Source of the DNA: JALZUU01 sp964441245 | GTDB taxonomy: Bacteria; Bacteroidota; Bacteroidia; Chitinophagales; Saprospiraceae | Length of the DNA stretch: 64,000 bases | Direction: 5' to 3' | Assembly (NCBI GenBank): GCA_964441245.1 | Contig: CAYTVR010000007.1 | Span: 8,665 to 72,664 of the forward strand | Shown here: piece after piece, positions 8,703-17,561 of the stretch | Layout: each line of letters starts with the position of its first letter | How positions within the stretch are numbered: position 1 is the first letter of the stretch | Notes under the pieces: model-generated | The model's input: only the letters and a program-made list of their open reading frames with translations | What the model was told of the DNA's origin: nothing | Database searches by the model: none | Made by a program: the position numbers and the translations under genes

Positions 8703-11700
8703 ATGAAGAATTTTTTGACACTATCTTTTCTATTTTTGGTCGTTGGATTATTTGCTCAAGCTCCTATTAATGATGAATGTGATGGCATCATCGATTTGGG
8801 AGTCGTACCTTTTTGTCCAATGGATACCTTTTTTACTAATCTAAATGCCACAGAATCTAATATTGGGAATGACAATGTTCCATTCGGATGTAATCCAGGT
8901 GGTGACTGGACTTTTACGGGACGAGATGTCTGGTTTTCCTTTATTACAAGTGATACGATCGAAGACTATACGATAACCTTGACTGGAATTACTGACGGTA
9001 TGGGGTCGGATCCATTGTCAAATCCTCAAATTGCGATTTATCGTGGAGATATTTGTGGCTTCGATGAAATGGCTTTGTTTTACTGTGCAAGAGCAGAAAA
9101 CGATGGAGATAATGCACTTTCGTTTGATATTGCAAATCTAGATACCGAGACAAAATATTTTATTCGAGTCAATGATTGGTCTTCTACCGCTGGAAGTAAT
9201 GCTGGTTCGTTTCAACTTTGTATTGAGGAGGAAGACCCAATCAATGTTATTGATGAAATGGGATCAACTTCATGTACAGGAGAATTATATGATTCTGGTG
9301 GACCAGATGAAGATTATGCTCCCGATGAAAATAATTCATTTACGATTTGCCCGTCGGCACCAAATGACGCCTGTGTCACTTTTGGCTTGACCTACTATAA
9401 CCTAAACGATGGAGATTTTATCAATTTTTATGATGGAGATGATGTAGACACCGGTCTTCCTATTGGTTCTGTAGGAGGTGGTAATTTTACTGGTGGAGCT
9501 GTGTGTTATGAAGTACAAGCATCAAGTGGATGTTTAACCGTAGAAATGACTTCAGATAATGCCATGCAATTTGAGGGATTTGCTGGGATGTGGGAATGCT
9601 CTACTGAACCTTGTGAACCAGCCGCCCCAATTACGGTTGATACCAATATTGATGATCAAGATATAGTTGATGCCATCACGACTCCACAAACACAAGTGAC
9701 CATTAGTGATATCATTTGTGAAGAGGGGCAATATGGTACTTTTCTGGCTGGTGATGATACTAATTTAGGTTTGGAAAAAGGCTTATTATTGACTTCTGGT
9801 GAAGTGGTTAATTCGGTAGGTCCCAATAATTTAGGAGGTTTAGGTACTAACCTAGCAGCACCAGGTGATAGTATATTAGATTTGCTGTCTATCATTCAAG
9901 GAGATACGCTTGAATCTTTTGATGCTTGTATAGTCGAGTTAGAAGTTTTTGTTGCGACGAATGAATTGAACTTTGAATACATATTTGGATCTGAGGAATA
10001 TCCTGAATTTGTGAATATTGACGGAGGTGGTTTCAATGACATCTTTGCCTTCTTAATTTCTGGACCTGGTATTACCGATCCGGATTTGGGCTTGCAAAAA
10101 AACATTGCTTTAATACCTGGAACAGATGATCCGGTCGAAATCAACTCTGTAAATAACTTGGTCAATTGGGAATATTATAGAAATAACGACGATGGACAAA
10201 GCGTCCAATATGATGGCCTTACAAGTGACTTTCAAGGATTCAAAAAAAGTTTAACCGCTACCGCTCAAGTCGAACCTTGTAACACCTATACCTTAAGGTT
10301 AGGAATTGCAGATAGAGGAGATGGTATTTGGGATTCAGGTGTTTTTATTGGAGAGTTAGTTGGTGCAACACCTGGTTTGGATTTTGTATCCAACCTAGAG
10401 CTTGAAAGTCTTGTTGAATCTTGTACAGGAGATGAGGATCAAATTGTATTAAGCTTGAATAATGAGGCTGAAGAAACTCAAGTCTATGATGTGGTCATTG
10501 GTGGTACTGCCACAAGAGATGTAGATTATACGCTAGACATGCCTGCAACGGTTACCTTACCTTCCGGTGAAAATTCTTTTGAATTTAATATCGTACCTAT
10601 TGCCGATGGATTTAACGAAGGTTCAGAAACCATTACTATCACTTTAACCAATAACTTTGGTTGTGGTGTAGTTGAATTACAAACACTGACGATTAATTTG
10701 TTAGATCAACCTCAACTTCTCATTAATCTAGGAGTAGATTCGGTTAAGGTTTGTCAAGACAGTTGCATTACTTTGACAGCAACAGGAGTGACAGAGTTCG
10801 ACTGGTTTCCTTCAGACCAGTTTTTTAATAATCAATTGAACGAACAAGTATATTGTCCTACCTCCAGTGAAATGATTCGAGTAGAAGGAAGCATTAGTGA
10901 TTTACCAGGCTGTTTTACTGAAGATTCTATTTTTGTGGAATTCATTGATCCGAGTATTGAATTGATGACCATGGATATCACCGATATTTGTCAAGGAGAT
11001 AGTGTTCGTTTGGATGCGGTCAATAATGTCGATAATCTCAATTTGATTTGGGCACCCGAAGCGGGTTTGAGTGATCCAACCAGTTCCACTCCTACTGCAT
11101 TACCTAATCAAACGACTACTTATGTAGCTTCCGTTAATCAATTTGGATGTATTGTTACTGATGAAATCACGATTAATGTTGATCCATTTGATTTTCCCGA
11201 AGTGATTGATGATGTTTTGATTTGTACGGGGAATCCATTACAATTGGCAAGTACCATTAATGAAACGACTACAGAATATCAATGGACACCAGATAATTTT
11301 CTTGATGCAGACGACATTGCTGGTCCTACCGCTATCATTTTAGATGAAGGAAATTATACTTATACTCTAACCGCAACAAGCGCCAACGGCAACTGTGATG
11401 CTACCGAAACGGTTAACCTAGAAGTACTCGAAGCAAGAATAGAAGTTTTAGAACCTGATACTGTTTATATTTGTTTGGGAGATAGTGCTCAACTCAATGC
11501 AACGTCCAGCGCTGGTGCAGTTGGTATACAATGGAGTCCATTAGATTCACTCATCGGTGATTCTTCTGCTTTAAGTATTATCGTTAACCCAACAATATCA
11601 ACTTGGTATTACGCCACTTTAACTGTTGGAAGTGCAGAAACTTGTTCCGTAATCGATTCTGTTTATGTTCGTGTAGATTCCTTACCAGATCTTACTGTTG

Positions 11701-13187
11701 ATTTACTCCCCTTAAAAGACCCTTACTGCCCAGGTGAAATTGTCACATTGGTCAGTCCTACTTTTGAGCCAACGGCATATCCAGATATTCAACATTTGTG
11801 GCAACCTAATGCTGGTTTTGAAACTGATTCTACTTTCTTAAACTTAGTCATCAGAACGATTCCAGATACGATTATATACCAAAGGTTTACCACCAATAAT
11901 GCTTGTATGGAAGTCACCGAAGTTCAGGTCAACACTGTGGATCCCATTATTTTACTGACAGAAGATACGACTGCATGTGTCGGTGATGTCGTCCAATTAA
12001 TGGCTTCGACTGAAGATGCTGAGGCAGAGTTTACCTGGGATCCGGAATCAGGATTGAGTTGTGCGGATTGTCCAATGCCTACTCATACGGTAACTGCTAC
12101 ACAAACCTATAATGTTTCCGCTGATGTTTATGGTTGTCCGGCCATGAATTCTGTTACGATCACTGCTATCCAAAACCCAGCGTTAAACTTGGTAGATGAT
12201 CCAACGATTTGTGTAAGTAATAGTATTATTTTAAATACTTCTACTGATCCTGATGCGACTTATCTTTGGAGCTCAGATGATGATCCAACCTTTACGAATT
12301 TCACTAGTTCCATGCCGAATGTATCTCCTGACTTTACCTCAACTTATACGGTCGTTATGTCAAAAGATGGTTGTCCAAGTATCACAGAAGATATCACGGT
12401 TACGGTCATTCAACCTGCTGTTCTTGATGCTGGTCCAGATCAATCTGTTTGTGTCAATAAATGGGCATCATTTGAGGCTGTAGCTACACCAGATATAAAT
12501 GGTACTTATCAATGGAATACTGGAATAGGAGCAGATGTAGCAGTTCAACCAAATACTCCAGGACGAGAATTATATTATGTAACTTATAATAATAATTGTC
12601 AAACTTTGCGAGACACCTTATTCCTGACTGTTTTTCCTTCTGAACAAATTTTACCTATTCAGTTACCTGAAAATTTCAATACTGAAAATAACTGTTTCGA
12701 CGAAGGAGACACCTATGTTTTAAATGTTGCAACAGATACTACTTATTCCGGAACGACTGTTGAATGGTTTCAAAACTCTAGCTCCATTGGTACTGGACGA
12801 ATGATACAGGTTCAACCTATTGAAGGTCCAATTACCTATAGAGTAGATGTGACGACAGCCAATGGTTGTGTCACTTCTGGAAGTCTCAACAATATTGAAG
12901 TATGCCCTGCTCAAGCAGCAGTTCCTAATGCTTTTACACCTGATGCAGATGGAGAAAACGATTATTTCAATGTGGTGACTCAAGGTCTTTATGAAGGAGT
13001 TATTTCTTTCAGAGTTTGGGATCGATTTGGTGAATTGGTTTATAATAATCAAAACGAAGGTCGAGGATGGGATGGAATGTATAAAAATAAATTGATGCCC
13101 TCTGATGTTTATTTATATCATATCGTTGTCCGAAAATTTACTGGAGAAGAGCAAGACTTTAGAGGTGATGTTACCTTGATTCGTTAG
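8703..13187 (+). CDS. Large secreted protein with choice-of-anchor L, Calx-beta and Ig-like repeats, T9SS type B sorting domain
   Basis: A 1,494-aa cell-surface or secreted protein. ATG 8703 opens a clean signal peptide (MKNFLTLSFLFLVVGLFAQ). In order follow an N-terminal beta region (about 20-180) in the style of Bacteroidota pre-peptidase domains; a Cys-containing CUB-like domain (about 186-300); a choice-of-anchor L domain (about 310-550, with FEYIFGSEEYPEFVN and FNDIFAFLISGPG); a Calx-beta-like domain (about 560-670); and about eight PKD/Ig-like modules of roughly 85 aa with recurring CxGDxVxLxA openings. The last 85 residues (AVPNAFTPDADGENDYF ... WDGMYKNK) are a gliding-motility/T9SS type B sorting domain, so export through the type IX system is expected. 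Adhesion or matrix function is inference. A strong terminator follows. Confidence 0.9.
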   Translation: MKNFLTLSFLFLVVGLFAQAPINDECDGIIDLGVVPFCPMDTFFTNLNATESNIGNDNVPFGCNPGGDWTFTGRDVWFSFITSDTIEDYTITLTGITDGMGSDPLSNPQIAIYRGDICGFDEMALFYCARAENDGDNALSFDIANLDTETKYFIRVNDWSSTAGSNAGSFQLCIEEEDPINVIDEMGSTSCTGELYDSGGPDEDYAPDENNSFTICPSAPNDACVTFGLTYYNLNDGDFINFYDGDDVDTGLPIGSVGGGNFTGGAVCYEVQASSGCLTVEMTSDNAMQFEGFAGMWECSTEPCEPAAPITVDTNIDDQDIVDAITTPQTQVTISDIICEEGQYGTFLAGDDTNLGLEKGLLLTSGEVVNSVGPNNLGGLGTNLAAPGDSILDLLSIIQGDTLESFDACIVELEVFVATNELNFEYIFGSEEYPEFVNIDGGGFNDIFAFLISGPGITDPDLGLQKNIALIPGTDDPVEINSVNNLVNWEYYRNNDDGQSVQYDGLTSDFQGFKKSLTATAQVEPCNTYTLRLGIADRGDGIWDSGVFIGELVGATPGLDFVSNLELESLVESCTGDEDQIVLSLNNEAEETQVYDVVIGGTATRDVDYTLDMPATVTLPSGENSFEFNIVPIADGFNEGSETITITLTNNFGCGVVELQTLTINLLDQPQLLINLGVDSVKVCQDSCITLTATGVTEFDWFPSDQFFNNQLNEQVYCPTSSEMIRVEGSISDLPGCFTEDSIFVEFIDPSIELMTMDITDICQGDSVRLDAVNNVDNLNLIWAPEAGLSDPTSSTPTALPNQTTTYVASVNQFGCIVTDEITINVDPFDFPEVIDDVLICTGNPLQLASTINETTTEYQWTPDNFLDADDIAGPTAIILDEGNYTYTLTATSANGNCDATETVNLEVLEARIEVLEPDTVYICLGDSAQLNATSSAGAVGIQWSPLDSLIGDSSALSIIVNPTISTWYYATLTVGSAETCSVIDSVYVRVDSLPDLTVDLLPLKDPYCPGEIVTLVSPTFEPTAYPDIQHLWQPNAGFETDSTFLNLVIRTIPDTIIYQRFTTNNACMEVTEVQVNTVDPIILLTEDTTACVGDVVQLMASTEDAEAEFTWDPESGLSCADCPMPTHTVTATQTYNVSADVYGCPAMNSVTITAIQNPALNLVDDPTICVSNSIILNTSTDPDATYLWSSDDDPTFTNFTSSMPNVSPDFTSTYTVVMSKDGCPSITEDITVTVIQPAVLDAGPDQSVCVNKWASFEAVATPDINGTYQWNTGIGADVAVQPNTPGRELYYVTYNNNCQTLRDTLFLTVFPSEQILPIQLPENFNTENNCFDEGDTYVLNVATDTTYSGTTVEWFQNSSSIGTGRMIQVQPIEGPITYRVDVTTANGCVTSGSLNNIEVCPAQAAVPNAFTPDADGENDYFNVVTQGLYEGVISFRVWDRFGELVYNNQNEGRGWDGMYKNKLMPSDVYLYHIVVRKFTGEEQDFRGDVTLIR

Positions 13188-13214
13188 GAATCAAAAACAG
13201 TCCTTCTTGTTATT

Positions 13215-13252
13215 AAAAAAGCCAGCAGTTAAAATTAACTGCTGGCTTTTTT
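13215..13252. terminator. Bidirectional intrinsic terminator
   Basis: A perfect inverted repeat with AAAAAAGCCAGCAGTTAA as the left arm, its complement as the right arm, a 2-nt centre, an A-tract on one side and a T-tract on the other. It lies 28 bp after the large secreted gene and 122 bp beyond the end of the convergent gene at 13374, so it can serve both strands. Confidence 0.93.
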
Positions 13253-13373
13253 AATATTTTTAATAACTCAACCTAATCTAACTGATTAATTATAAGCACT
13301 AAAATTGATGCTTAAAAAGACCAACTAACATTGATCGATGAAACAAAAACATCTATTCCCATAAGGGAAAAGT

Positions 13374-14246
13374 CTAATGAAAATCATACTTAAAAATATT
13401 GACCACTACCCCATCTTCTCCTGTTGTTTCTTCTTTTATCAATAAATCATTTTCATCTCTAAAGTATGCTTTTTCTTGAATTAAGCGCCCATTGGCGAAA
13501 GCACGAATTTGCTTCACCAATTGATTGGCCTCATTAAATTCTCCTTTATCTACAATTGAATAGCCTTTTTCATGATCTTGGATGCGGTGTTCGATTTGAT
13601 TGCCATTGGCATCATAAACGACATCATCCACTCGAATCGATTGCTCATCTTTATCGTATGCCTCCATGAATGTCAAGCGTCCTTCTACATCAAATTCATA
13701 ATCATAAAAATGCGTAAACGCTCGTCCATCTCCATATTCAAATTGCCGTTCTATCGCCCGCCCACTATCATCATAACTCGCTACTATTCTACTTTCCAAA
13801 ACTCCTTCTTCTCCATAAATTCCCTCTTCCAAAACTCTTCCTTCCATATCAAATTTTCGAAACTCTTTAGCTTCCAAATATCCATCTGGGTCAAGCGTCT
13901 CAATCTCCGTACTGTTCTCTGCTACATTTCGTTTATAATTTACATTTGAAATAGAACCATCGCGATACAGAATCGTTTTCTTTTCTATTTTTCCCTCTTG
14001 TGTATAAGCATAAGTCACACTTTGATCTGGTTCTTTATCCATGCTGTAATGTGCTTCTGTCAATACTCGATTCTCGCTATCAAATGTTCGAATCGTTTTA
14101 GATACTGATTGACCGTCATAAGAAAACTGCTCAATTGAAATTTGATTACCCGCTGGATCTCGCTCTTCTTTCATGAATGGAATTCCTTCAGCAGGAGTTT
14201 CATCATTGATCAATATGGTGGTAATGGTTTTTATCTTTTGTTCCAT
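13374..14246 (-). CDS. YD-repeat-like cytoplasmic protein, function unknown
   Basis: A 290-aa acidic protein without a signal peptide. It is a succession of short beta-hairpin units of about 20-25 residues of the kind FD.EGRVLEEGxYGxEGVLExRIVxxYDxxGRxIE, resembling the YD/RHS or MORN-like repeats of larger proteins, here without any toxin or core domain. Recurrent G-R/N-x-(I/V/L) turns (SENRVLTE, MEGRVLEE, DSGRAIER, VEGRLTFM) mark the units. It is monocistronic, between the terminator and the TonB receptor. No function is assigned. Such isolated hairpin-repeat proteins in Bacteroidota are uncharacterised as far as I know. Confidence 0.75.
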   Translation of the reverse strand: MEQKIKTITTILINDETPAEGIPFMKEERDPAGNQISIEQFSYDGQSVSKTIRTFDSENRVLTEAHYSMDKEPDQSVTYAYTQEGKIEKKTILYRDGSISNVNYKRNVAENSTEIETLDPDGYLEAKEFRKFDMEGRVLEEGIYGEEGVLESRIVASYDDSGRAIERQFEYGDGRAFTHFYDYEFDVEGRLTFMEAYDKDEQSIRVDDVVYDANGNQIEHRIQDHEKGYSIVDKGEFNEANQLVKQIRAFANGRLIQEKAYFRDENDLLIKEETTGEDGVVVNIFKYDFH

Positions 14247-14332
14247 TTTTAAATGAATGTTACTTAAATGTTTTTGTGTTGGTTGTATTTTTTTCTAAAA
14301 ATCTATCATCTGAACTTCGAAAAGCGCTATAC

Positions 14333-16603
14333 TTAAAATTTAAATGTTGCTCCCAAACTTGGAAGAATCGGTAATTGATCTTGTCTTTCATATTTAACAC
14401 GGTCGAAGAAAAAGATATTTTTTCGATCATAAACATTGGTTACACTAGCGGTCAATTCAAGCTTAGAATATTTGCTAAATGTAAAGGTCTTTTTTAAAGA
14501 AAAATCCATCCTATGATAAAAAGGCAAACGACCTGAGTTTCTATCTTCAGAAAAAATGATTCCTAGATCAGCATTTTCAGATAAGAAATCACTGGAGATT
14601 CCATCTTGTAGATTATAATTAGTATAAAAGCTTTGAGTCAAGCTAAAAGGAAAACCAGATCCCATATTCCATCGCAAACCAAGCTCCCAATCTAAATCAG
14701 ATCCAAAAGAATAAGTCGTCAAAAAATTCAAGTTGTGTCTTCTATCGAAAACAGTCGGATAATCCTGTACTCCATCAAATCGATCAACATAACCCAAAGA
14801 ATAAGCCAACCAAACATAGACTTGAGGACTGGTATATTTTATCAAAAAATCAATTCCGTATGCATCTCCTGTTTCTGTAGTAAACTCAGGATCTGCTTCC
14901 GATAATTTATTTCTATTGATATTAATCAACTGGGTGAATTTCTTATAATATGGTTCTACATTGAATTCTATTCTATTGGTCAAATCAAATTCAAAGCCTG
15001 CTACCGCATGAATCGATCTTTGTAATCTATCCTTTGTTTTTTCTCTTGTCCCGGGCTTGAAAATAGTTTCTTCTGGGCCAGCTAAAAACCCTACAAAAAG
15101 ATTCACAATATCTTCCTCATTTACGGTACTGACCAAGTTTTGAGAATAAAGTCCTCCCGCAGCTTTAAAGCGCATCCAATCTGTAATATTGTACTTCAAT
15201 CCAAAACGAGGCTCCAAAGATAACTTAGGCTGCGAAGCATAAAATTGCATTCGAAAACTTGGTTCCAATACCAATTTATTGAATTTCATTTTATACTTAA
15301 TAAAAGCAGACAATTCAGAAGTAAAATCTTTTTGCTGAAAAGTAATCCCAAAAGGATTTACAAACTTAAAATCCGTATTAAAACCACTGAATTCAAAACC
15401 ATATTTCAACTCATTGTCTCTTTCAAAATAGGTAAAATCCAAGCCTGCAGAATAACTCGTGATCCCACTAGTACGTGGATCATCAACTCCTTCTTGCAAG
15501 CCAATATCATATTTTGAAAAGGCTACCGTTCCACCAATAATAAAACTTGAATTGGGTGGAATCAAAGTAAAGTTTGCCCCTGCTCCAAAAGTCTCCCAAT
15601 CAAAAGTGGCTAAATTTTGAAAATCAACTTTATCTTTAAAATTAAAACCAAAAAGATTGAACTTAGAACCATTTCCTGTTACGAAAGATAATTTTCCGTA
15701 AAGGTCTGTAAAACTATAAGGCAAGCCTACCGAATCTGTCGCATAGCTATAAAGATCTTTTGACGTTCGATCTAGGTAAGAATGTTTTCCTGTAAAGATA
15801 AAAGAAGTACTTCCACCTCCTTCTTTTAATTTTTTGATTGGTCCTTCTATCAATACTTTAGATAAAAATGGATTCGCAGATACTACTCCTCCCAATCGTT
15901 TTTTATTTCCCTCTCGAGTTTTGATATCCACAATCGCAGAAACTCTTCCTCCATAATCCGCACTAAATCCACCTGTCAATACATCTACACTTCTGATCGT
16001 CTCCGTTTCGAAAACAGAAAAGAAACCGATCGAATGAAAGGGATTGTAAATAGTCATTCCATCCAATAAAATCTTATTCTGAACAGGAGAACCACCTCTA
16101 ATATATAATTGACCACCTTGATCTCCAGTCAAAATAACACCCGGTAAAACAGTCAGATATTGAGCAATATCTGGTTCTCCTCCAATCGAAGGTAGAGATT
16201 TGATTTGCTTAGCAGTAACGGTAACCGAAGATATTTTAACTTCACTTTTCGCCGTTTCTCTTTTGGCAGAAACATCAACAGCTTTTAGATTCACTCCAGA
16301 TTCTACCATGTAAAGACTCTTATAAATGATCCCTCCTTTATTTACTTTTACCTCCATTGCGATGCTATCGTAACCAATATAAGTAGCCACCAATTCCTGC
16401 GCTCCTTCTGGTACATCGGTAATATTATAAAACCCCTCTAGATCGGTATTGGTCCCTAGAGTAGTTCCTTTGACCACGATGTTACAAAACGGAATAGGCT
16501 CACCAGTATCTTTATCATAAATATTTCCACGGATATTACCAGTTTGAGCTTGTATACTTAGAGAGGTGAGAAAAAAAAGAAACGCTAGTACAAATTTATT
16601 CAT
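14333..16603 (-). CDS. TonB-dependent receptor with carboxypeptidase-regulatory-like domain
   Basis: Outer-membrane active transporter, about 756 aa from ATG 16603; the frame extends to 16627, but the signal peptide MNKFVLAFLFFLTSLSIQAQ begins at 16603. Order: signal peptide; a carboxypeptidase-D-regulatory-like beta domain (GNIRGNIYDKDTGEPIPFCN ... DLEGFYNI, about 22-105); the plug (LPSIGGEPDIAQYLTVLPGV ... YIRGGSPVQNKILLDGMTIYNP); then a beta-barrel ending in aromatic ATFKF. No SusD homologue is adjacent, so this is not a SusC/D pair; the substrate is unknown. It is transcribed alone, with TAnnTTTG-like words just upstream. Confidence 0.93.
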   Translation of the reverse strand: MNKFVLAFLFFLTSLSIQAQTGNIRGNIYDKDTGEPIPFCNIVVKGTTLGTNTDLEGFYNITDVPEGAQELVATYIGYDSIAMEVKVNKGGIIYKSLYMVESGVNLKAVDVSAKRETAKSEVKISSVTVTAKQIKSLPSIGGEPDIAQYLTVLPGVILTGDQGGQLYIRGGSPVQNKILLDGMTIYNPFHSIGFFSVFETETIRSVDVLTGGFSADYGGRVSAIVDIKTREGNKKRLGGVVSANPFLSKVLIEGPIKKLKEGGGSTSFIFTGKHSYLDRTSKDLYSYATDSVGLPYSFTDLYGKLSFVTGNGSKFNLFGFNFKDKVDFQNLATFDWETFGAGANFTLIPPNSSFIIGGTVAFSKYDIGLQEGVDDPRTSGITSYSAGLDFTYFERDNELKYGFEFSGFNTDFKFVNPFGITFQQKDFTSELSAFIKYKMKFNKLVLEPSFRMQFYASQPKLSLEPRFGLKYNITDWMRFKAAGGLYSQNLVSTVNEEDIVNLFVGFLAGPEETIFKPGTREKTKDRLQRSIHAVAGFEFDLTNRIEFNVEPYYKKFTQLININRNKLSEADPEFTTETGDAYGIDFLIKYTSPQVYVWLAYSLGYVDRFDGVQDYPTVFDRRHNLNFLTTYSFGSDLDWELGLRWNMGSGFPFSLTQSFYTNYNLQDGISSDFLSENADLGIIFSEDRNSGRLPFYHRMDFSLKKTFTFSKYSKLELTASVTNVYDRKNIFFFDRVKYERQDQLPILPSLGATFKF

Positions 16604-16624
16604 TTCAATGGAGGTTTTAGTATT

Positions 16625-16646
16625 CAAAGATAAGTGTGCAAATATA
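16625..16646 (-). promoter_or_regulatory. Candidate promoter(s) of the TonB receptor
   Basis: On the minus strand TATCTTTG (16632-16625) and TATATTTG (16646-16639) both match the TAnnTTTG -7 consensus, 21 and 35 nt upstream of the ATG at 16603. No clear -33 box pairs with either. The first would overlap the alternative start at 16627, supporting the later ATG. Confidence 0.4.
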
Positions 16647-16814
16647 AGGGCATTTCTAATGTTGACCTTAAAAATAAAGACAATCTTTTAAGAGAAAGTT
16701 GCTTTTAACATCTAAAAATGTCGGATAATAGTGATTTGTGATCGATGAGGAGGACTCCTAAATGGAATATGAGCATTGATTCCTTTTAACTTATCTGGAA
16801 AGTAATTGGTGTGT

Positions 16815-17429
16815 TTACCCATCTAAATCGCCTAATCCTTGACGAATGATCTCAGGCTGATCTCCTATACAATTGACAACAGTTGACGGTTCATTTCCGC
16901 CAAAACCGCCATCGATTACACAATCAACTAACTTAAAATATTCATCATGAATTTCGCTAGGGTCGGTCAAATATTGTACGATTTCATCCTCTTCCTTAAG
17001 GGAAATGGACAAAATAGGACGATCTAAGCCTTCGACGATCGCTAAGGCTATCGAGTTGGCAGGGATTCTAACACCTATCGTTTTCCGTTTATTTTTTAAT
17101 AACTTGGGTAATTGTCCGCTGGCTTTTAAGATGAAAGTAAAAGCGCCAGGAAGGTTTCTTTTTAATAATTTAAAAACAGAATTGTCCAATTGATGCGCAT
17201 AACTCGCTAATTGGCTAATGTCTTTACAGATAAAGGTCAGATTTGCTTTGACTGGATTTAACTGCCGCAATCGACATAATCGCTGTACAGCTTTTTGATT
17301 AAAAATATCACAACCCAAACCGTAAATCGTATCTGTAGGATAGATTATAATTCCTCCCTTTTCGAGTATTTCAACGACTTTTTTGATTTTCCGTTGATCA
17401 GGATTGTCCGAGTTTATCTCTAATAGCAT
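16815..17429 (-). CDS. Sua5/YciO/YrdC-family protein (L-threonylcarbamoyladenylate synthase-like)
   Basis: A 204-aa single YrdC domain. The nucleotide/carbamoyl-binding IIYPTDTIYGLGCD lies near the N-terminus, followed by LCRLRQ, a PGAFTFIL loop and NKRKTIGVRIPANSIALAIVE. The last motif and the overall length resemble E. coli YciO more than TsaC, although either label is used in annotation. TsaC makes threonylcarbamoyl-AMP for tRNA t6A; the YciO branch is less well defined. It is downstream of the Mg-chelatase-like gene, with a palindromic element between them. Confidence 0.88.
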   Translation of the reverse strand: MLLEINSDNPDQRKIKKVVEILEKGGIIIYPTDTIYGLGCDIFNQKAVQRLCRLRQLNPVKANLTFICKDISQLASYAHQLDNSVFKLLKRNLPGAFTFILKASGQLPKLLKNKRKTIGVRIPANSIALAIVEGLDRPILSISLKEEDEIVQYLTDPSEIHDEYFKLVDCVIDGGFGGNEPSTVVNCIGDQPEIIRQGLGDLDG

Positions 17430-17458
17430 GTTGTGTTAGTATTAAGGTATTGGTGTCT

Positions 17459-17545
17459 TAGGGTGTTCAGGTGCGCTAAGAATATAAACAATTGATTATC
17501 AGACCTCAATATCGTTCGAAAGCATTTTAATACCTGAACACCCTA
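17459..17545. repeat. Palindromic GTGTT-type intergenic element, copy 2
   Basis: TAGGGTGTTCAGGT (17459-17472) and its exact inverse complement ACCTGAACACCCTA (17532-17545) flank a 59-nt AT-rich loop. Outside the arms, imperfect ATTAAGGTATT and ACTATTAAATACC extend the symmetry. It begins 16 nt after the stop of the ATPase gene and lies between that gene and the YciO-like gene. It shares the GGTGTT/AACACC words of the other copies. Confidence 0.75.
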
Positions 17546-17561
17546 CTATTAAATACCCAAT

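Noticed and set aside
14333..16603. SusC/SusD polysaccharide-uptake pair
   Set aside because: The receptor has the regulatory-like domain and plug, but no SusD-type lipoprotein is adjacent, and its length (about 756 aa) is shorter than typical SusC.
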